Origin: Acuticoccus sp. MNP-M23
GTDB taxonomy: Bacteria; Pseudomonadota; Alphaproteobacteria; Rhizobiales; Amorphaceae
Length of the DNA: 64,000 bases
Assembly (NCBI RefSeq): GCF_031195445.1
Contig: NZ_CP133480.1
Location: 1,784,001 to 1,848,000 of the forward strand
Reading direction: 5' to 3'
The notes beneath the pieces were generated by a model. The model did not search any database and was not told the origin of the DNA. It was given only the letters and a program-made list of their open reading frames with translations. Both the position numbers and the translations under genes were made by a program. This document shows, in pieces, positions 7,613 to 16,082 of this stretch; positions within the stretch are counted from its first letter, which is position 1; each line of letters starts with the position of its first letter.

Positions 7613-9022
7613 TCACGGAAGAAGCGTCCCGCCGGCGAAGGCCCGGACGGTCAATTCCGCAAGAAGGCCGAAGGCGAGGACGGCAGCGAGTGACGACCAC
7701 AATGCCACCCCGCTCGTCACCGACAGCACGGCGGTGCCGCCCGCTGGCTTGGCATGAAGGGCAGTGCGCCCGACGATCTTCAGATAATAGTAGAGCGATG
7801 CGACCGTGTTCATGGCCGCGGCGACGGCGAGCCAAGCATAGCCGGCTTCGATCGTCGCGAGAAACAGCGCGAGCTTGCCGACAAAGCCGGCCAGCGGCGG
7901 GATGCCGACGAGCGACAGGAGCGCCACGGCGAGCGCGACGGCGATCCACGGCCGGCTCGTGGCGAGCCCGGCATAGTCGGAAAGGTCGGTGCGGCCGCGA
8001 AGGTGGGTGACGGCGGCAAAGGCGGCAAGGTTCGCGGCAGCGTATCCGAGCATGAACAGGAGGATCGCCGGCAGCGCGAGGTTGGTGAGCCCGACGACCG
8101 CGACCGCCATCAGCACATAGCCGGACTGGGAGACCGACGACCAGCCGAGGAGGCGGCGAACGTCGCTCTGCCCGAGCGCTGCGAGGTTGCCGAGCGTCAT
8201 GGTGGCGAAGGCGGCGATGGCGATCAGCGGCCGCACGGCGAACGCGTCGGGCGGGAAGAGGTCGACGAACCGCGCCAGCGCGATGGCCGCACCGATCTTC
8301 GGAACGACGGTGAGGAAGGCCGCGGCCGGCGCAGGTGCCCCTTCGGCAACGTCCGGCAGCCAGGCGTGGGCGGGGACGGCGCCGAGCTTGAAGAGCAACC
8401 CGACGAGGATGAGGCCCGTGCCGAGGAGGAGGAGCGGCGCGTGCGCAGTCGTGGCCAGCGCCTCGGCCATCCCGTCGTAGGAGGTGGTGCCCACCATCCC
8501 GTAGACCAGAGCGACGCCGAGCACGAGGACGGCGTTGGCGAGCGCGCCGACCAGAAAATACTTCATGCCGGCTTCCAGCGAGAGCGGCCAGTTCCTGTGG
8601 TAGGCGGCCAGCGTGTAGCCGGTCACCGACGACAAGAGGACGGCGATGACGAGCTGCAAGAGGTCGGCCGCGCCCGCGAGCGCCATCGCACCGAGCATCG
8701 CGACAAGCAGGACGAAGTAGAACTCGCCGTGCCGTCTGTCGCTCTGGAACCAGCGCAGTGCCATGAGGACCACGACCGCGGTGCTCAGAAGGATCATCAG
8801 GCGCGACCAGACGCTCGCGCCGTCGATGACCCAGGTGCCGGAGAAGGTGAGCGTCGAGGTGCCGATCTGCCGGCTGAGAAGCACCGCCGCGAAGGCGATA
8901 CCGGCGAGCGCGATCACAGCGGCGAGTGAATGCAGCCGGTGCGGCACGAACGAGGCCGTCAGCAGCGCGACCACCGCGGTCACGATCACCGCGATCTCGG
9001 GGACGATGTCGCCGACGGGCAT
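7613..9022 (-). CDS. nuoN: Complex I-like antiporter subunit NuoN homologue
   Basis: The 469-residue, about 14-TM proton-translocating subunit retains the lysine-bearing segment FKLGAVPAHAWLPD and the PKIG lysine of the NuoN/M/L family. In the TM5 segment where E. coli NuoN has GIELISLP, this protein reads AVLLSSVTG, so the conserved Glu appears to be Leu. The ATG at 9022 forms TGATG with the nuoM stop (1-nt overlap). It is the last gene of the nuo-like operon. The orthologue call is by order and similarity; the quinone-linked role of canonical NuoN may differ here. Confidence 0.85.
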   Translation of the reverse strand: MPVGDIVPEIAVIVTAVVALLTASFVPHRLHSLAAVIALAGIAFAAVLLSRQIGTSTLTFSGTWVIDGASVWSRLMILLSTAVVVLMALRWFQSDRRHGEFYFVLLVAMLGAMALAGAADLLQLVIAVLLSSVTGYTLAAYHRNWPLSLEAGMKYFLVGALANAVLVLGVALVYGMVGTTSYDGMAEALATTAHAPLLLLGTGLILVGLLFKLGAVPAHAWLPDVAEGAPAPAAAFLTVVPKIGAAIALARFVDLFPPDAFAVRPLIAIAAFATMTLGNLAALGQSDVRRLLGWSSVSQSGYVLMAVAVVGLTNLALPAILLFMLGYAAANLAAFAAVTHLRGRTDLSDYAGLATSRPWIAVALAVALLSLVGIPPLAGFVGKLALFLATIEAGYAWLAVAAAMNTVASLYYYLKIVGRTALHAKPAGGTAVLSVTSGVALWSSLAAVLAFGLLAELTVRAFAGGTLLP

Positions 9023-10521
9023 CAGTCGGCCGCCACCGGAAGCGCGAGGATCGCGTTCGATGCGTGGTCGATCACGCCGAGCAGCCAGCTGGGGTAGATG
9101 CCGATCACCACGACGAAGACGAGGAGCGCGGCGAGCGCTGCGGCTTCGGTGCGGGAAAGGTCGGCAAAGCCCGTCCAGCGCTCCGGCCGCTCGCCGAAAA
9201 AGAGCCGCTGGAGCATCACCAGGAAGAGCGCCGCGGTGATGAGGATGCCCAAGATGCCGATGGCGGCGAGCCAGGGGAACACGCCGAAGGTGCCGGCGAA
9301 GATCTGGAATTCCGCCACGAAGCCCGCGAGGCCCGGCAGGCCGAAGCTCGCAAAAGCGGCGAGGATGGTCGCGGCGGCCATCAGCGGCGCGGTGCGCGCG
9401 AGCCCGCCATAGTCGGACAGCTCGTAGGTCTGACCGCGCTGCCAGAAGCCGCCGGCAATGAGGAACAGCGCGCCGGTGATGAGGCCGTGGGCGATCATCT
9501 CCACGGTGGCGCCGGTGAGGGCGAGCCGCCGGGCCTCCTCGCTGCCGATCATCGCGCCCGCGGCAGCGAGGCCGAGCACCGTGTAGCCCATATGGTTGAC
9601 CGACGTGTACGCGATCCGGCGTTTGAAATTCTCCTGCGCGAAGGCGACGATCGCGCCCCACAGGATCGAAACCACCGCCAGGACGCCGAGCCAGAAGGCG
9701 TAGCGCGCAAAGGTCTCGACCATCATCGACATCGGCATCCTGACGATGCCGTAGGTGCCCATCTTGAGGAGCACGCCCGCCAGGATGGCCGACGCCGGAC
9801 CCGGCGCATCGACGTGCGCCGGCGGCAACCAGGTGTGGACCGGAAACAGCGGCGTCTTGATGGCGAAGGCGAGGATGAAACCCAGATAGACGAGCCCGCC
9901 GGCGACCGTCGATCCCGCCAGCGGCTGGTTCGCGATGAGGACGCGCATGTCGAAGGTGAGCGTGTCGTTGGCAAGGACGAGCGCGATGATGGCAAGGAGC
10001 AGCGCCAGCGAGCCGGCGAGCGTGTAGACGAAGAACTTCAGTGCGGCCCGCTCGGCATCACCATGGCCCCAGCGGCCGATGAGGAAATACATGCCCACCA
10101 GGCTGAGATCGAAGAAGACGTAGAACACGAGAAGATCGAGCGTCACGAAGAGGCCGAGCGAGACGGCTTCCAGGAACAGCATCCAGACGAAATACTGGCG
10201 AGCGCGGCCCTTGGTGTCGGTGGGCCAGGCGATGGCGGCGACGAAGACCAGCGCGCTCATGGCGGCAATGGCAAGCGAGATGCCATCGACGCCGACGCGC
10301 CAGGCAACGCCCAGCGCCGGGATCCACGGCACCTCCACCGTCGCCTGGAAGGCGGGCGCGCTGGCGCTCGTGTCGAAGCCCACCCAGATGGCGACCAGAA
10401 GGGAAAGCGGCACCAAGGACACCGCCACAGCGAAGATACGCAGCCCGCTTTCGCCAAGGCGCAGGAAGGCAAGGGCGACGGCACCGAGGAGCGGCGTCAG
10501 GACGACGAGCGACAGAAGCAT
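9022..10521 (-). CDS. nuoM: Complex I-like antiporter subunit NuoM homologue
   Basis: The 499-residue polytopic protein has strong NuoM signatures: FYVFFDLSLVGMYFLIG, AIKTPLFPVHTWLPPAHVDAP and the VLLKMGTYGIVR segment. The TM5 Glu of the canonical FYVFFEgmLIPM motif is Asp here, a conservative change; the TM7 Lys is kept. It starts directly at the nuoL stop with no gap and overlaps nuoN by 1 nt. It probably forms one proton channel of a complex I-like membrane arm. Confidence 0.9.
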   Translation of the reverse strand: MLLSLVVLTPLLGAVALAFLRLGESGLRIFAVAVSLVPLSLLVAIWVGFDTSASAPAFQATVEVPWIPALGVAWRVGVDGISLAIAAMSALVFVAAIAWPTDTKGRARQYFVWMLFLEAVSLGLFVTLDLLVFYVFFDLSLVGMYFLIGRWGHGDAERAALKFFVYTLAGSLALLLAIIALVLANDTLTFDMRVLIANQPLAGSTVAGGLVYLGFILAFAIKTPLFPVHTWLPPAHVDAPGPASAILAGVLLKMGTYGIVRMPMSMMVETFARYAFWLGVLAVVSILWGAIVAFAQENFKRRIAYTSVNHMGYTVLGLAAAGAMIGSEEARRLALTGATVEMIAHGLITGALFLIAGGFWQRGQTYELSDYGGLARTAPLMAAATILAAFASFGLPGLAGFVAEFQIFAGTFGVFPWLAAIGILGILITAALFLVMLQRLFFGERPERWTGFADLSRTEAAALAALLVFVVVIGIYPSWLLGVIDHASNAILALPVAAD

Positions 10522-12423
10522 CTAAAAACTCACGAAGAGCGTTGCGATGACCAGCACGGAGCCGGCGGCAAGGATGGTGTAGTAGTGGTGGGCAAGGCCC
10601 GTCTGGAGGCGGCGCGCCCCGGCACCCGAGACGGCCGCGAGGCGCGCGGAGCCTTCCGGGATGCCGTCGGTGAGGCGCTCACCGAACGCCCGCGCAAGGC
10701 GAGCGAGCGCGTCGGTCGCGCTCGCAACGAACTCGACGCCGCCATCGACCGCCCGCCGGTCGGCCGCCGCGAGCGACCCGGCGAACCGCTTGAGACCGGC
10801 GGGGACGAGATGGACGGCGCGGTCGATCCCCCGCCGGTCGAGAGCCGAGAGAGCGTCTGCGGTTCTGCCGGTTGCGGCGGCGCAGAACGCAAAGACGCGT
10901 GGCAGCCCCAGCCAGTCCGCCGCGCTGGCGCTGTGCCCTTCCGTGCCGAGCAAGGGCACGCGGCGGGCAAGCAGCGCGCCTGCGGCAAGGCCCGCCACCA
11001 CGGTGAGGACCGCGAGCACCAGTTCCCAGGCCTTGGTGGGGGCGATCGCCACGCCGAGGAGCTCGGCAAGCGGCTGGTGCACGGACGGGAGCCACAACGC
11101 CGAGAGGAGCAGCGTCGTCGCCGCCAGAATGGCTGCGGCGACGGGTTCGGCGGTACCGGGACGGGATTTCGCGGTGGCGTGAGGGTCGCGGCCGAAGGCG
11201 AGCACCTGGAAGCGCGCGGCATAGATCGCGCTCAGCCCCCCCGCGAGGATAACGCCGATGGCCAGCCACACGCTTTGATGCCCGGCAGCCGCAGCGACGG
11301 CATCCTTCGTCCACGCCGCGCCGAGCGGCGGAAGGCCTGCGAGCGCCAAGGCGCCCACCGCGGTGAGCGCGCCGGTCACGGGGAGCGCGCGGCCGAAGCG
11401 CATTCTGGAAAGGTCGTAGCTTCCGGCGGCGTCTCCGGCGATCCCCGCCGACAGGAAGAGCAACGCCTTGAAGGCCGCATGGGCGACCAGGTGGAACAGG
11501 GCGACGCCCGGATAGCCGGCGCCGACCGCGACGAACATCAGCCCGTAGTGCGCCGAGGTGGAGGCGGCCAGCAGCTTCTTCGCGTGGGGCTGGAGGACCG
11601 CGACGAGCCCGCCGGCGAGCGCCGTGCCGAGGCCGATGCCGATCGTCGTGGCGCCCCAGCCGGGTGCGGCGGCGAGGTCGGCCTCGAGCCGGATGAGGAT
11701 GTAGGCGCCGGCCGCCACCATCGTCGCGGCGTGCAGGAGCGCCGAGACCGATGTCGGCCCCGCCATCGCCCTGAAGAGCCAGGGCGCGAACGGCACCTGA
11801 CCGGACTTTGCCGCCGCCGAGAACAGCACGCCATAGGCGACCAGCGCCAGCGCAGAGCCTTCCAGCGCGCTGATCGCGCCGAAAGCAAACGAGCCCGTGG
11901 CGGCGAAGGCAGCGACCGCGGCGAGGATCAGCCCGATGTCCCCGAGGCGCGTGGTGACGAACGCGGTAAGGCCAGCGCGCGGGTTGTCGGGATCGCGCCA
12001 GCGGTGGCTGATCAGCGCCCAGGATGCCGCGCCGACGAGCTCCCAGCCGATGAGGAGCGTCAGGAAGTCGGCCGCGATGACGAGAAGCTCCATGCCGCCG
12101 GTGAACGCCAGCAGGATGCCGATGAGCCGGGCGAGGCCCGGCGGCTCCTCGTGCGCGCTCGCATAGAGGAGCACCGGGAGCGCGATGGCGGGAACGAGGA
12201 TCGCGACGGCGGCCGAGAGCGGGGTCAGCGCTGCGGTCAGGACAAGGGGTTCGGACCAGATCAAACGGCCCGTCCAGCCGCCTGCGCTCGCCAGCACGGC
12301 AAGGACGAGGGTGAGGGCGAGCGTCGCAACGGCGACGGTGCCGAGGACGCGCCGCGAGCGGACCCCGAGCGCCCAAAGGGCAAGCCCCGCGAGGGCCGGC
12401 AGGACGGCGAGCGAGAACAGCAT
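10522..12423 (-). CDS. nuoL: Complex I-like antiporter subunit NuoL homologue
   Basis: The 633-residue polytopic protein keeps the Glu of IGWELVGAASW, the Lys of AAKSGQVPFAPWL, the HAATMVAAGAY segment and the later AFKALLFLSAG and WTKDAV lysines, so the proton channel residues of NuoL look complete. The C-terminal third carries the long amphipathic (HL-like) region and a last TM. It overlaps nuoK by 1 nt (TGATG) and is followed without gap by nuoM. Confidence 0.92.
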   Translation of the reverse strand: MLFSLAVLPALAGLALWALGVRSRRVLGTVAVATLALTLVLAVLASAGGWTGRLIWSEPLVLTAALTPLSAAVAILVPAIALPVLLYASAHEEPPGLARLIGILLAFTGGMELLVIAADFLTLLIGWELVGAASWALISHRWRDPDNPRAGLTAFVTTRLGDIGLILAAVAAFAATGSFAFGAISALEGSALALVAYGVLFSAAAKSGQVPFAPWLFRAMAGPTSVSALLHAATMVAAGAYILIRLEADLAAAPGWGATTIGIGLGTALAGGLVAVLQPHAKKLLAASTSAHYGLMFVAVGAGYPGVALFHLVAHAAFKALLFLSAGIAGDAAGSYDLSRMRFGRALPVTGALTAVGALALAGLPPLGAAWTKDAVAAAAGHQSVWLAIGVILAGGLSAIYAARFQVLAFGRDPHATAKSRPGTAEPVAAAILAATTLLLSALWLPSVHQPLAELLGVAIAPTKAWELVLAVLTVVAGLAAGALLARRVPLLGTEGHSASAADWLGLPRVFAFCAAATGRTADALSALDRRGIDRAVHLVPAGLKRFAGSLAAADRRAVDGGVEFVASATDALARLARAFGERLTDGIPEGSARLAAVSGAGARRLQTGLAHHYYTILAAGSVLVIATLFVSF

Positions 12424-12728
12424 CAGTTCTTGAGATCCGTGATGCCTTCGGTGACGTCCGCCTGGCTGCGCCGGTAGAGCGCGACCACGAGGGCGAACCC
12501 CACCGCCATCTCGATCGCCATGACCGCCATGACGAGGATCGCGAGCAGCTGACCTTCCGGCGCGCCGTCGAGGGCGAAGGCCCAGAAGCCGATGACGGCG
12601 AGGAGCACGCCGTTCAGGATCAGTTCGAGCCCCATCATCAGCATCACGAACGACTGCTGCGACAGCGCGCCGTAAACGCCCACCCCGATGAGCATTGATG
12701 CGACGATGAGGACCATTTGAAGTGTCAT
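12423..12728 (-). CDS. nuoK: Complex I-like subunit NuoK homologue
   Basis: The 101-residue, three-TM protein has the canonical NuoK length. It keeps GLELILNGV (first conserved Glu) and the second membrane Glu in AVMAIEMAVGFALVVALYR, both needed for proton transfer in NuoK. The ATG at 12728 gives MTLQMVLIV; longer forms would only run into nuoJ. It follows nuoJ by 7 bp and overlaps nuoL by 1 nt. Confidence 0.93.
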   Translation of the reverse strand: MTLQMVLIVASMLIGVGVYGALSQQSFVMLMMGLELILNGVLLAVIGFWAFALDGAPEGQLLAILVMAVMAIEMAVGFALVVALYRRSQADVTEGITDLKN

Positions 12729-12735
12729 TGAAGGC

Positions 12736-13347
12736 TCAGTGGTGATGATGGTGGCCGCCGCCACCCCCGCCGGTCTCCTCGGCGAGCGGGCGGCCGGCGG
12801 GGCGTCCTCCGGGCTCGAGCCCGGGCGGCATCGAGCCCTCGTCGGCGCGGCCATAGCGGCCGTCGCGTGCCGATAGGACGACGGTTGCGACCATGGTGGC
12901 GAGTAGCGTGATGCCGGCGGTCTCGAACACCAGCATCGAGGGGCCGAGAAGTTCGAAGCCGAGGTCGACGATCGCCTGCTTGTCGTCGGGCAGGGGATCG
13001 TTCGGCAGGTCGCTGGCGAGCGTCGCCACCGAAAGACCCAAGAACGCGGCGACCCCGGCGACCACCGAAAGCCGCTCCTGATGGACCATGTTCATCGGGT
13101 TGAGCCCGGCCGGGTTCATCATGAACATGACCATGAAGAGGGCCATGACCATCATCTCCACCGCCATCATGAAGATGAGCGCGATGCCGATGTAGGGCGC
13201 GGCCATCAACAGCATGATGAGCCCGACCGCGATGAAGGACAGGAGAAGCGCGAACGTGGCGCGCACCATGGAGTCGACGACGAACACCATGACGCCCGAC
13301 CAGACCGCCACCACCGAAAGGGCGAAGAAGGTGAGATCGACGGCCAC
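12736..13347 (-). CDS. nuoJ: Complex I-like subunit NuoJ homologue with His-tract C terminus
   Basis: The 203-residue protein has five TM helices of NuoJ type, including the Met-rich FMMAVEMMVMALFMVMFMMN segment that corresponds to the conserved TM3 region. The start is GTG, directly abutting the nuoH stop. The last residues read GGGGGGHHHHH after a Pro/Gly-rich linker. Canonical NuoJ has no such tail. A natural run of five histidines suggests metal binding on the loop side, which fits the metal-resistance setting but is not proven. Confidence 0.88.
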   Translation of the reverse strand: MAVDLTFFALSVVAVWSGVMVFVVDSMVRATFALLLSFIAVGLIMLLMAAPYIGIALIFMMAVEMMVMALFMVMFMMNPAGLNPMNMVHQERLSVVAGVAAFLGLSVATLASDLPNDPLPDDKQAIVDLGFELLGPSMLVFETAGITLLATMVATVVLSARDGRYGRADEGSMPPGLEPGGRPAGRPLAEETGGGGGGHHHHH

Positions 13348-14262
13348 TCAGAGCGCCTCGATGCCGGCGATGACGAGGTCCAGGAAGGCGAGCGGCAGCA
13401 GCACCACCCAGACAAGGGTCAGCATGCGCGAGGGCGGCATCAGCGCGAACAGCTTGTCGAGCACCACCAGGACGGCGAGCAGGAGAAGAGTTTTCAGGAC
13501 CACCCAGACGGGACCCGGGAGCCATGGGCCGAGATAGCCGCCGAGGAACACGGTCGCCGCCATCGCGGAGAACGAGACCAGCATCGCAAGCCGGGCGAGC
13601 TGCCAGGCCGCCCGCCCCGGCCCCGACACCTCCACCGTTGTCCCGCCGCATAGATCAGGCGAGTCCGCGTAGTCGAACGGCCCGCGCAAGGTGAGCGAGA
13701 GGCCGAGGAGGAGGAAGAGCGGCAGGCCGAGCGGCTGACGCGCGACGTTCCAGAGATCTTTCTGCGAGGCGACGATGTCGGTGACGGCGAGCGATTGCGC
13801 CGGCAGCGCCGCGGCGATCAGCACGAACATGGAGATCAGCATCACCGGCAGGCCGATGGCGACGTAGCGATACGCGCCGATCAGCGCGAGCGGGCTGTTG
13901 GCCGCCCACCCGTGCATGAAGACGGCGATCACGACGAGGGACTCGCACATCCCCCAGACCACGATCCCGGACGAAAGGTCCGTGACCACGAGGCTCGGGC
14001 CGAACGGCACGACCGTGAGCCCGATCAGCGCGAGCGCGAGATAGGAGACGGGCGCCAGAAACCACAACAGCGCGTCGGGTCGCTCGGTGGTGATGCGCTG
14101 TGCCGCAAGGTTACCGGCGGCGCTGCGCAACGGCGCGAAGAAAACCGATCCGGCGCCGGCCGCGCCGAGCGCTCCGGCGGCAGCGCGGTCGAGCACGGCG
14201 GTGATGTAGCTTCCTGCAGCGAGGAGCCCCGTCAGCATGAGGAAGGCGAGGATGGGACTCAT
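13348..14262 (-). CDS. nuoH: Complex I-like subunit NuoH homologue (NuoH/HycD family)
   Basis: The 304-residue, about eight-TM protein has the family hallmark PFDYADSPDLCGGTTVEVSG, corresponding to [21 protein letters not shown] of NuoH. The acidic loop is much reduced: several of the conserved Glu are missing. NuoH forms the quinone chamber where the peripheral arm docks, so a changed loop agrees with a changed docking partner. It overlaps the upstream fusion gene by 4 nt and is followed without gap by nuoJ. Confidence 0.85.
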   Translation of the reverse strand: MSPILAFLMLTGLLAAGSYITAVLDRAAAGALGAAGAGSVFFAPLRSAAGNLAAQRITTERPDALLWFLAPVSYLALALIGLTVVPFGPSLVVTDLSSGIVVWGMCESLVVIAVFMHGWAANSPLALIGAYRYVAIGLPVMLISMFVLIAAALPAQSLAVTDIVASQKDLWNVARQPLGLPLFLLLGLSLTLRGPFDYADSPDLCGGTTVEVSGPGRAAWQLARLAMLVSFSAMAATVFLGGYLGPWLPGPVWVVLKTLLLLAVLVVLDKLFALMPPSRMLTLVWVVLLPLAFLDLVIAGIEAL

Positions 14263-15329
14263 GCGTGGCCCTCGTGCTGATGGTGGCCGTGATGCGCGTG
14301 CCCGTGGCCGCCGTGCTGGTGCGCCGCGTCGTGGTCTCCGTCCGGCGGGTCCGCGGGGGTCATCTCACGAAGCGTGGCGTCGTGGAAACTGTTGATGACG
14401 AGCATCGCTTCGAACCATTCGAGGCCGATCAGCAGGTCAACGAGCTTGGGGCCCTCAGCCGGCGGCGGGATGGCCTTCTCGCCGCCCTCCAGCGCCGCGA
14501 TCCATGTGCGAAGACGGGCGCGCACGTCATCGCCGGGCGCGGTTGCGCCAAGGCCTTCCGGGATCGCCTTCATCATCCCCGTGCGCGCGACGAACGAGGC
14601 ATGCGGGCGCTCGCCGCGCAGCAACCGATCGGCCTGAGGGGCAAGCCCCATCAGCCGGGCCAGGCGGGCGATGCGACGTCGCGCGGCCTCCGGCGTCGCG
14701 GCAGGCGGCTCGGCGTAGGGGGCCGCGATCACCCGCGCAGCGACGATGACGTCGCCTTGCAGCGTGAGGTCGAGCGCGAGGCCGGGCGGCATTGTCGGAA
14801 GGAACGGTCCGTAGGTCGCGCGGTAGGCGTCGAGCGCGAGACCGTCGCGCACGTCGTCATCGGTCATCGCCATCGGCCGGCCGTAGGGCACGCCGCCCAT
14901 CATGCCCTCGCCGCCCTGGCCGTGGTCGCCCTCGCCCTTCCAAGGCGCCGGCGGCTCGTCGGCAAGGATGTCGCGCGCGGAGGCTCGCTCGCCGCGCACC
15001 AGGGCACGATGGGTTGCGGTGATCGCGTCCTCGATCGCCTCGGTGTCCGCCCTCACCGGCTCGGGGAGTGCGTGGCTCGGCGCATCGCCGCACACGACGC
15101 TCGCCCGGGGATGGGGAAGCTGGTCGTGCACGCGCGCCAGTGCCGCGGCGTCCGCGTCCCGTATCGCCCCGGCGACCAGCAGGATCGATGCGTGGCGGGG
15201 ACTTTTGGCGGGCACGACACGGCCGGCGGCGAACACGGCCTCCACCTGTGCCCGGCCGCCCTCGCCGATGGCGGCAAAGACGCTCGGCGGTGCGCTCGCC
15301 GCTAGGCGGCGCAGGGCGCTCACTGCCAT
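14259..15329 (-). CDS. NuoB/NuoD-like fusion without Fe-S cysteines, His-rich tail
   Basis: The protein is 356 residues. Residues 45-85 (HASILLVAGAIRDADAAALA, then VHDQLPHPRASVVCGDAP) resemble the NuoB stretch in which the subunit's Rossmann-like core precedes its cluster cysteine. Residues about 150-205, with GPFLPTMPPGLALDLTLQGD, resemble the start of NuoD/group 4 hydrogenase large subunits (GPxHP..). Cys is nearly absent, so no N2-type cluster can be built. The C terminus is a His-rich tail (about 12 His in the last 25 residues). It overlaps nuoA by 10 nt and nuoH by 4 nt, sitting exactly where nuoBCD normally lie. The domain relations are my reading and need profile searches. Confidence 0.55.
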   Translation of the reverse strand: MAVSALRRLAASAPPSVFAAIGEGGRAQVEAVFAAGRVVPAKSPRHASILLVAGAIRDADAAALARVHDQLPHPRASVVCGDAPSHALPEPVRADTEAIEDAITATHRALVRGERASARDILADEPPAPWKGEGDHGQGGEGMMGGVPYGRPMAMTDDDVRDGLALDAYRATYGPFLPTMPPGLALDLTLQGDVIVAARVIAAPYAEPPAATPEAARRRIARLARLMGLAPQADRLLRGERPHASFVARTGMMKAIPEGLGATAPGDDVRARLRTWIAALEGGEKAIPPPAEGPKLVDLLIGLEWFEAMLVINSFHDATLREMTPADPPDGDHDAAHQHGGHGHAHHGHHQHEGHA

Positions 15330-15682
15330 CGGAAGATGCCCTCGCGCCAGCCGTAGAGAATGCCGATGGACAGGATGCCGAGGAACATCCCCATCTCGAC
15401 CATCGCCTTGACGCCTTCAGCGACGTAGACGACGGCCCACGGGTACATGAACATCATCTCCATCTCGAACGCGATGAAGAGGAGCGTCATCGAATAGTAG
15501 CGCGCGTGATAGCGCTGCCAGGCGTGCGTCTTCGCCTCGCCGCCGCCGAGGAAGGGGACTTTCTGCGGCTCGGTCGATTTCGCCGGGCCAAGCGACGCCG
15601 CGTGGAGCGCAGCGACGGCGCTTGCCGCGATAATTGCCGCCGCGATGAGCGCCAGTACTTCAGACAAAAGCTTACCTGCCAA
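15320..15682 (-). CDS. nuoA: Complex I-like subunit NuoA homologue
   Basis: The 120-residue, three-TM protein has the NuoA pattern RYHARYYSMTLLFIAFEMEMMFMYPWAVV, matching RF..RFYL.AilFiiFDlEvaFLyPWA. The canonical PYECG loop reads PFLGGGEAK, so the loop cysteine that lies near the quinone site is lost, and the conserved Asp of FDxE is Glu. It is the first nuo-type gene of the operon, 121 bp downstream of csoR on the same strand. Confidence 0.88.
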   Translation of the reverse strand: MAGKLLSEVLALIAAAIIAASAVAALHAASLGPAKSTEPQKVPFLGGGEAKTHAWQRYHARYYSMTLLFIAFEMEMMFMYPWAVVYVAEGVKAMVEMGMFLGILSIGILYGWREGIFRWQ

Positions 15683-15803
15683 AATACGTTACCCAGGCAC
15701 AGCATACGACCGCGTGGCGGACGGTGCAACCCACCAAGTCCGGTGGCGCCGTCACCCGCGGCCAACCCTGAAGTCGGATCTCAACCTTCGGCAAAACGCC
15801 GAG

Positions 15804-16082
15804 CTATGACTGCGCTTTTTGTAGGAGCGCGATCAGTTCGTTGAACTTTGCCCGCTGGTCTTCCGGATCGCCGGAAGCAATGGCGTCGGCGACACAGTGA
15901 TGCGCATGGCTCTCAAGCAGAAGGCGTTCGATCCCCTTAACCGCGGCGCGGATCGCGGCGGTCTGGATGAGGATGTCCACGCAGTAGCGCTCCTCCTCGA
16001 CCATACGCGCCACGCCGCGCACCTGTCCTTCTACCCTGGACAGCCGCTTCAGCACTGCGTCCTTGTTGCTCGTCAATGCCAC
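15804..16082 (-). CDS. csoR: CsoR-family copper-sensing repressor
   Basis: The 92-residue all-helical protein has KRLSRVEGQVRGV at the N terminus, the signature of CsoR/RcnR repressors. The metal site is Cys34, His59 and Cys63, with the Cys-x24-His-x3-Cys spacing of Cu(I)-binding CsoR; the N-terminal His of nickel/cobalt RcnR is absent. The start codon is GTG at 16082. A CsoR-like inverted repeat lies 51-67 bp upstream. The next gene on the strand is nuoA, so csoR probably heads and controls the nuo-like operon. Confidence 0.88.
   Translation of the reverse strand: MALTSNKDAVLKRLSRVEGQVRGVARMVEEERYCVDILIQTAAIRAAVKGIERLLLESHAHHCVADAIASGDPEDQRAKFNELIALLQKAQS

Noticed and set aside
8926-12477. 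1183-codon plus-strand open frame
   Set aside because: It is antisense to nuoL, nuoM and nuoN; the protein is extremely rich in Arg, Glu, Gly and Asp, which is an artefact of high-GC codon use on the other strand.
7613-15682. Mrp-type Na+/H+ antiporter operon
   Set aside because: Mrp has MrpA and MrpD but no NuoA, NuoH or NuoJ homologues and carries MrpE-G; gene content here is closer to complex I.
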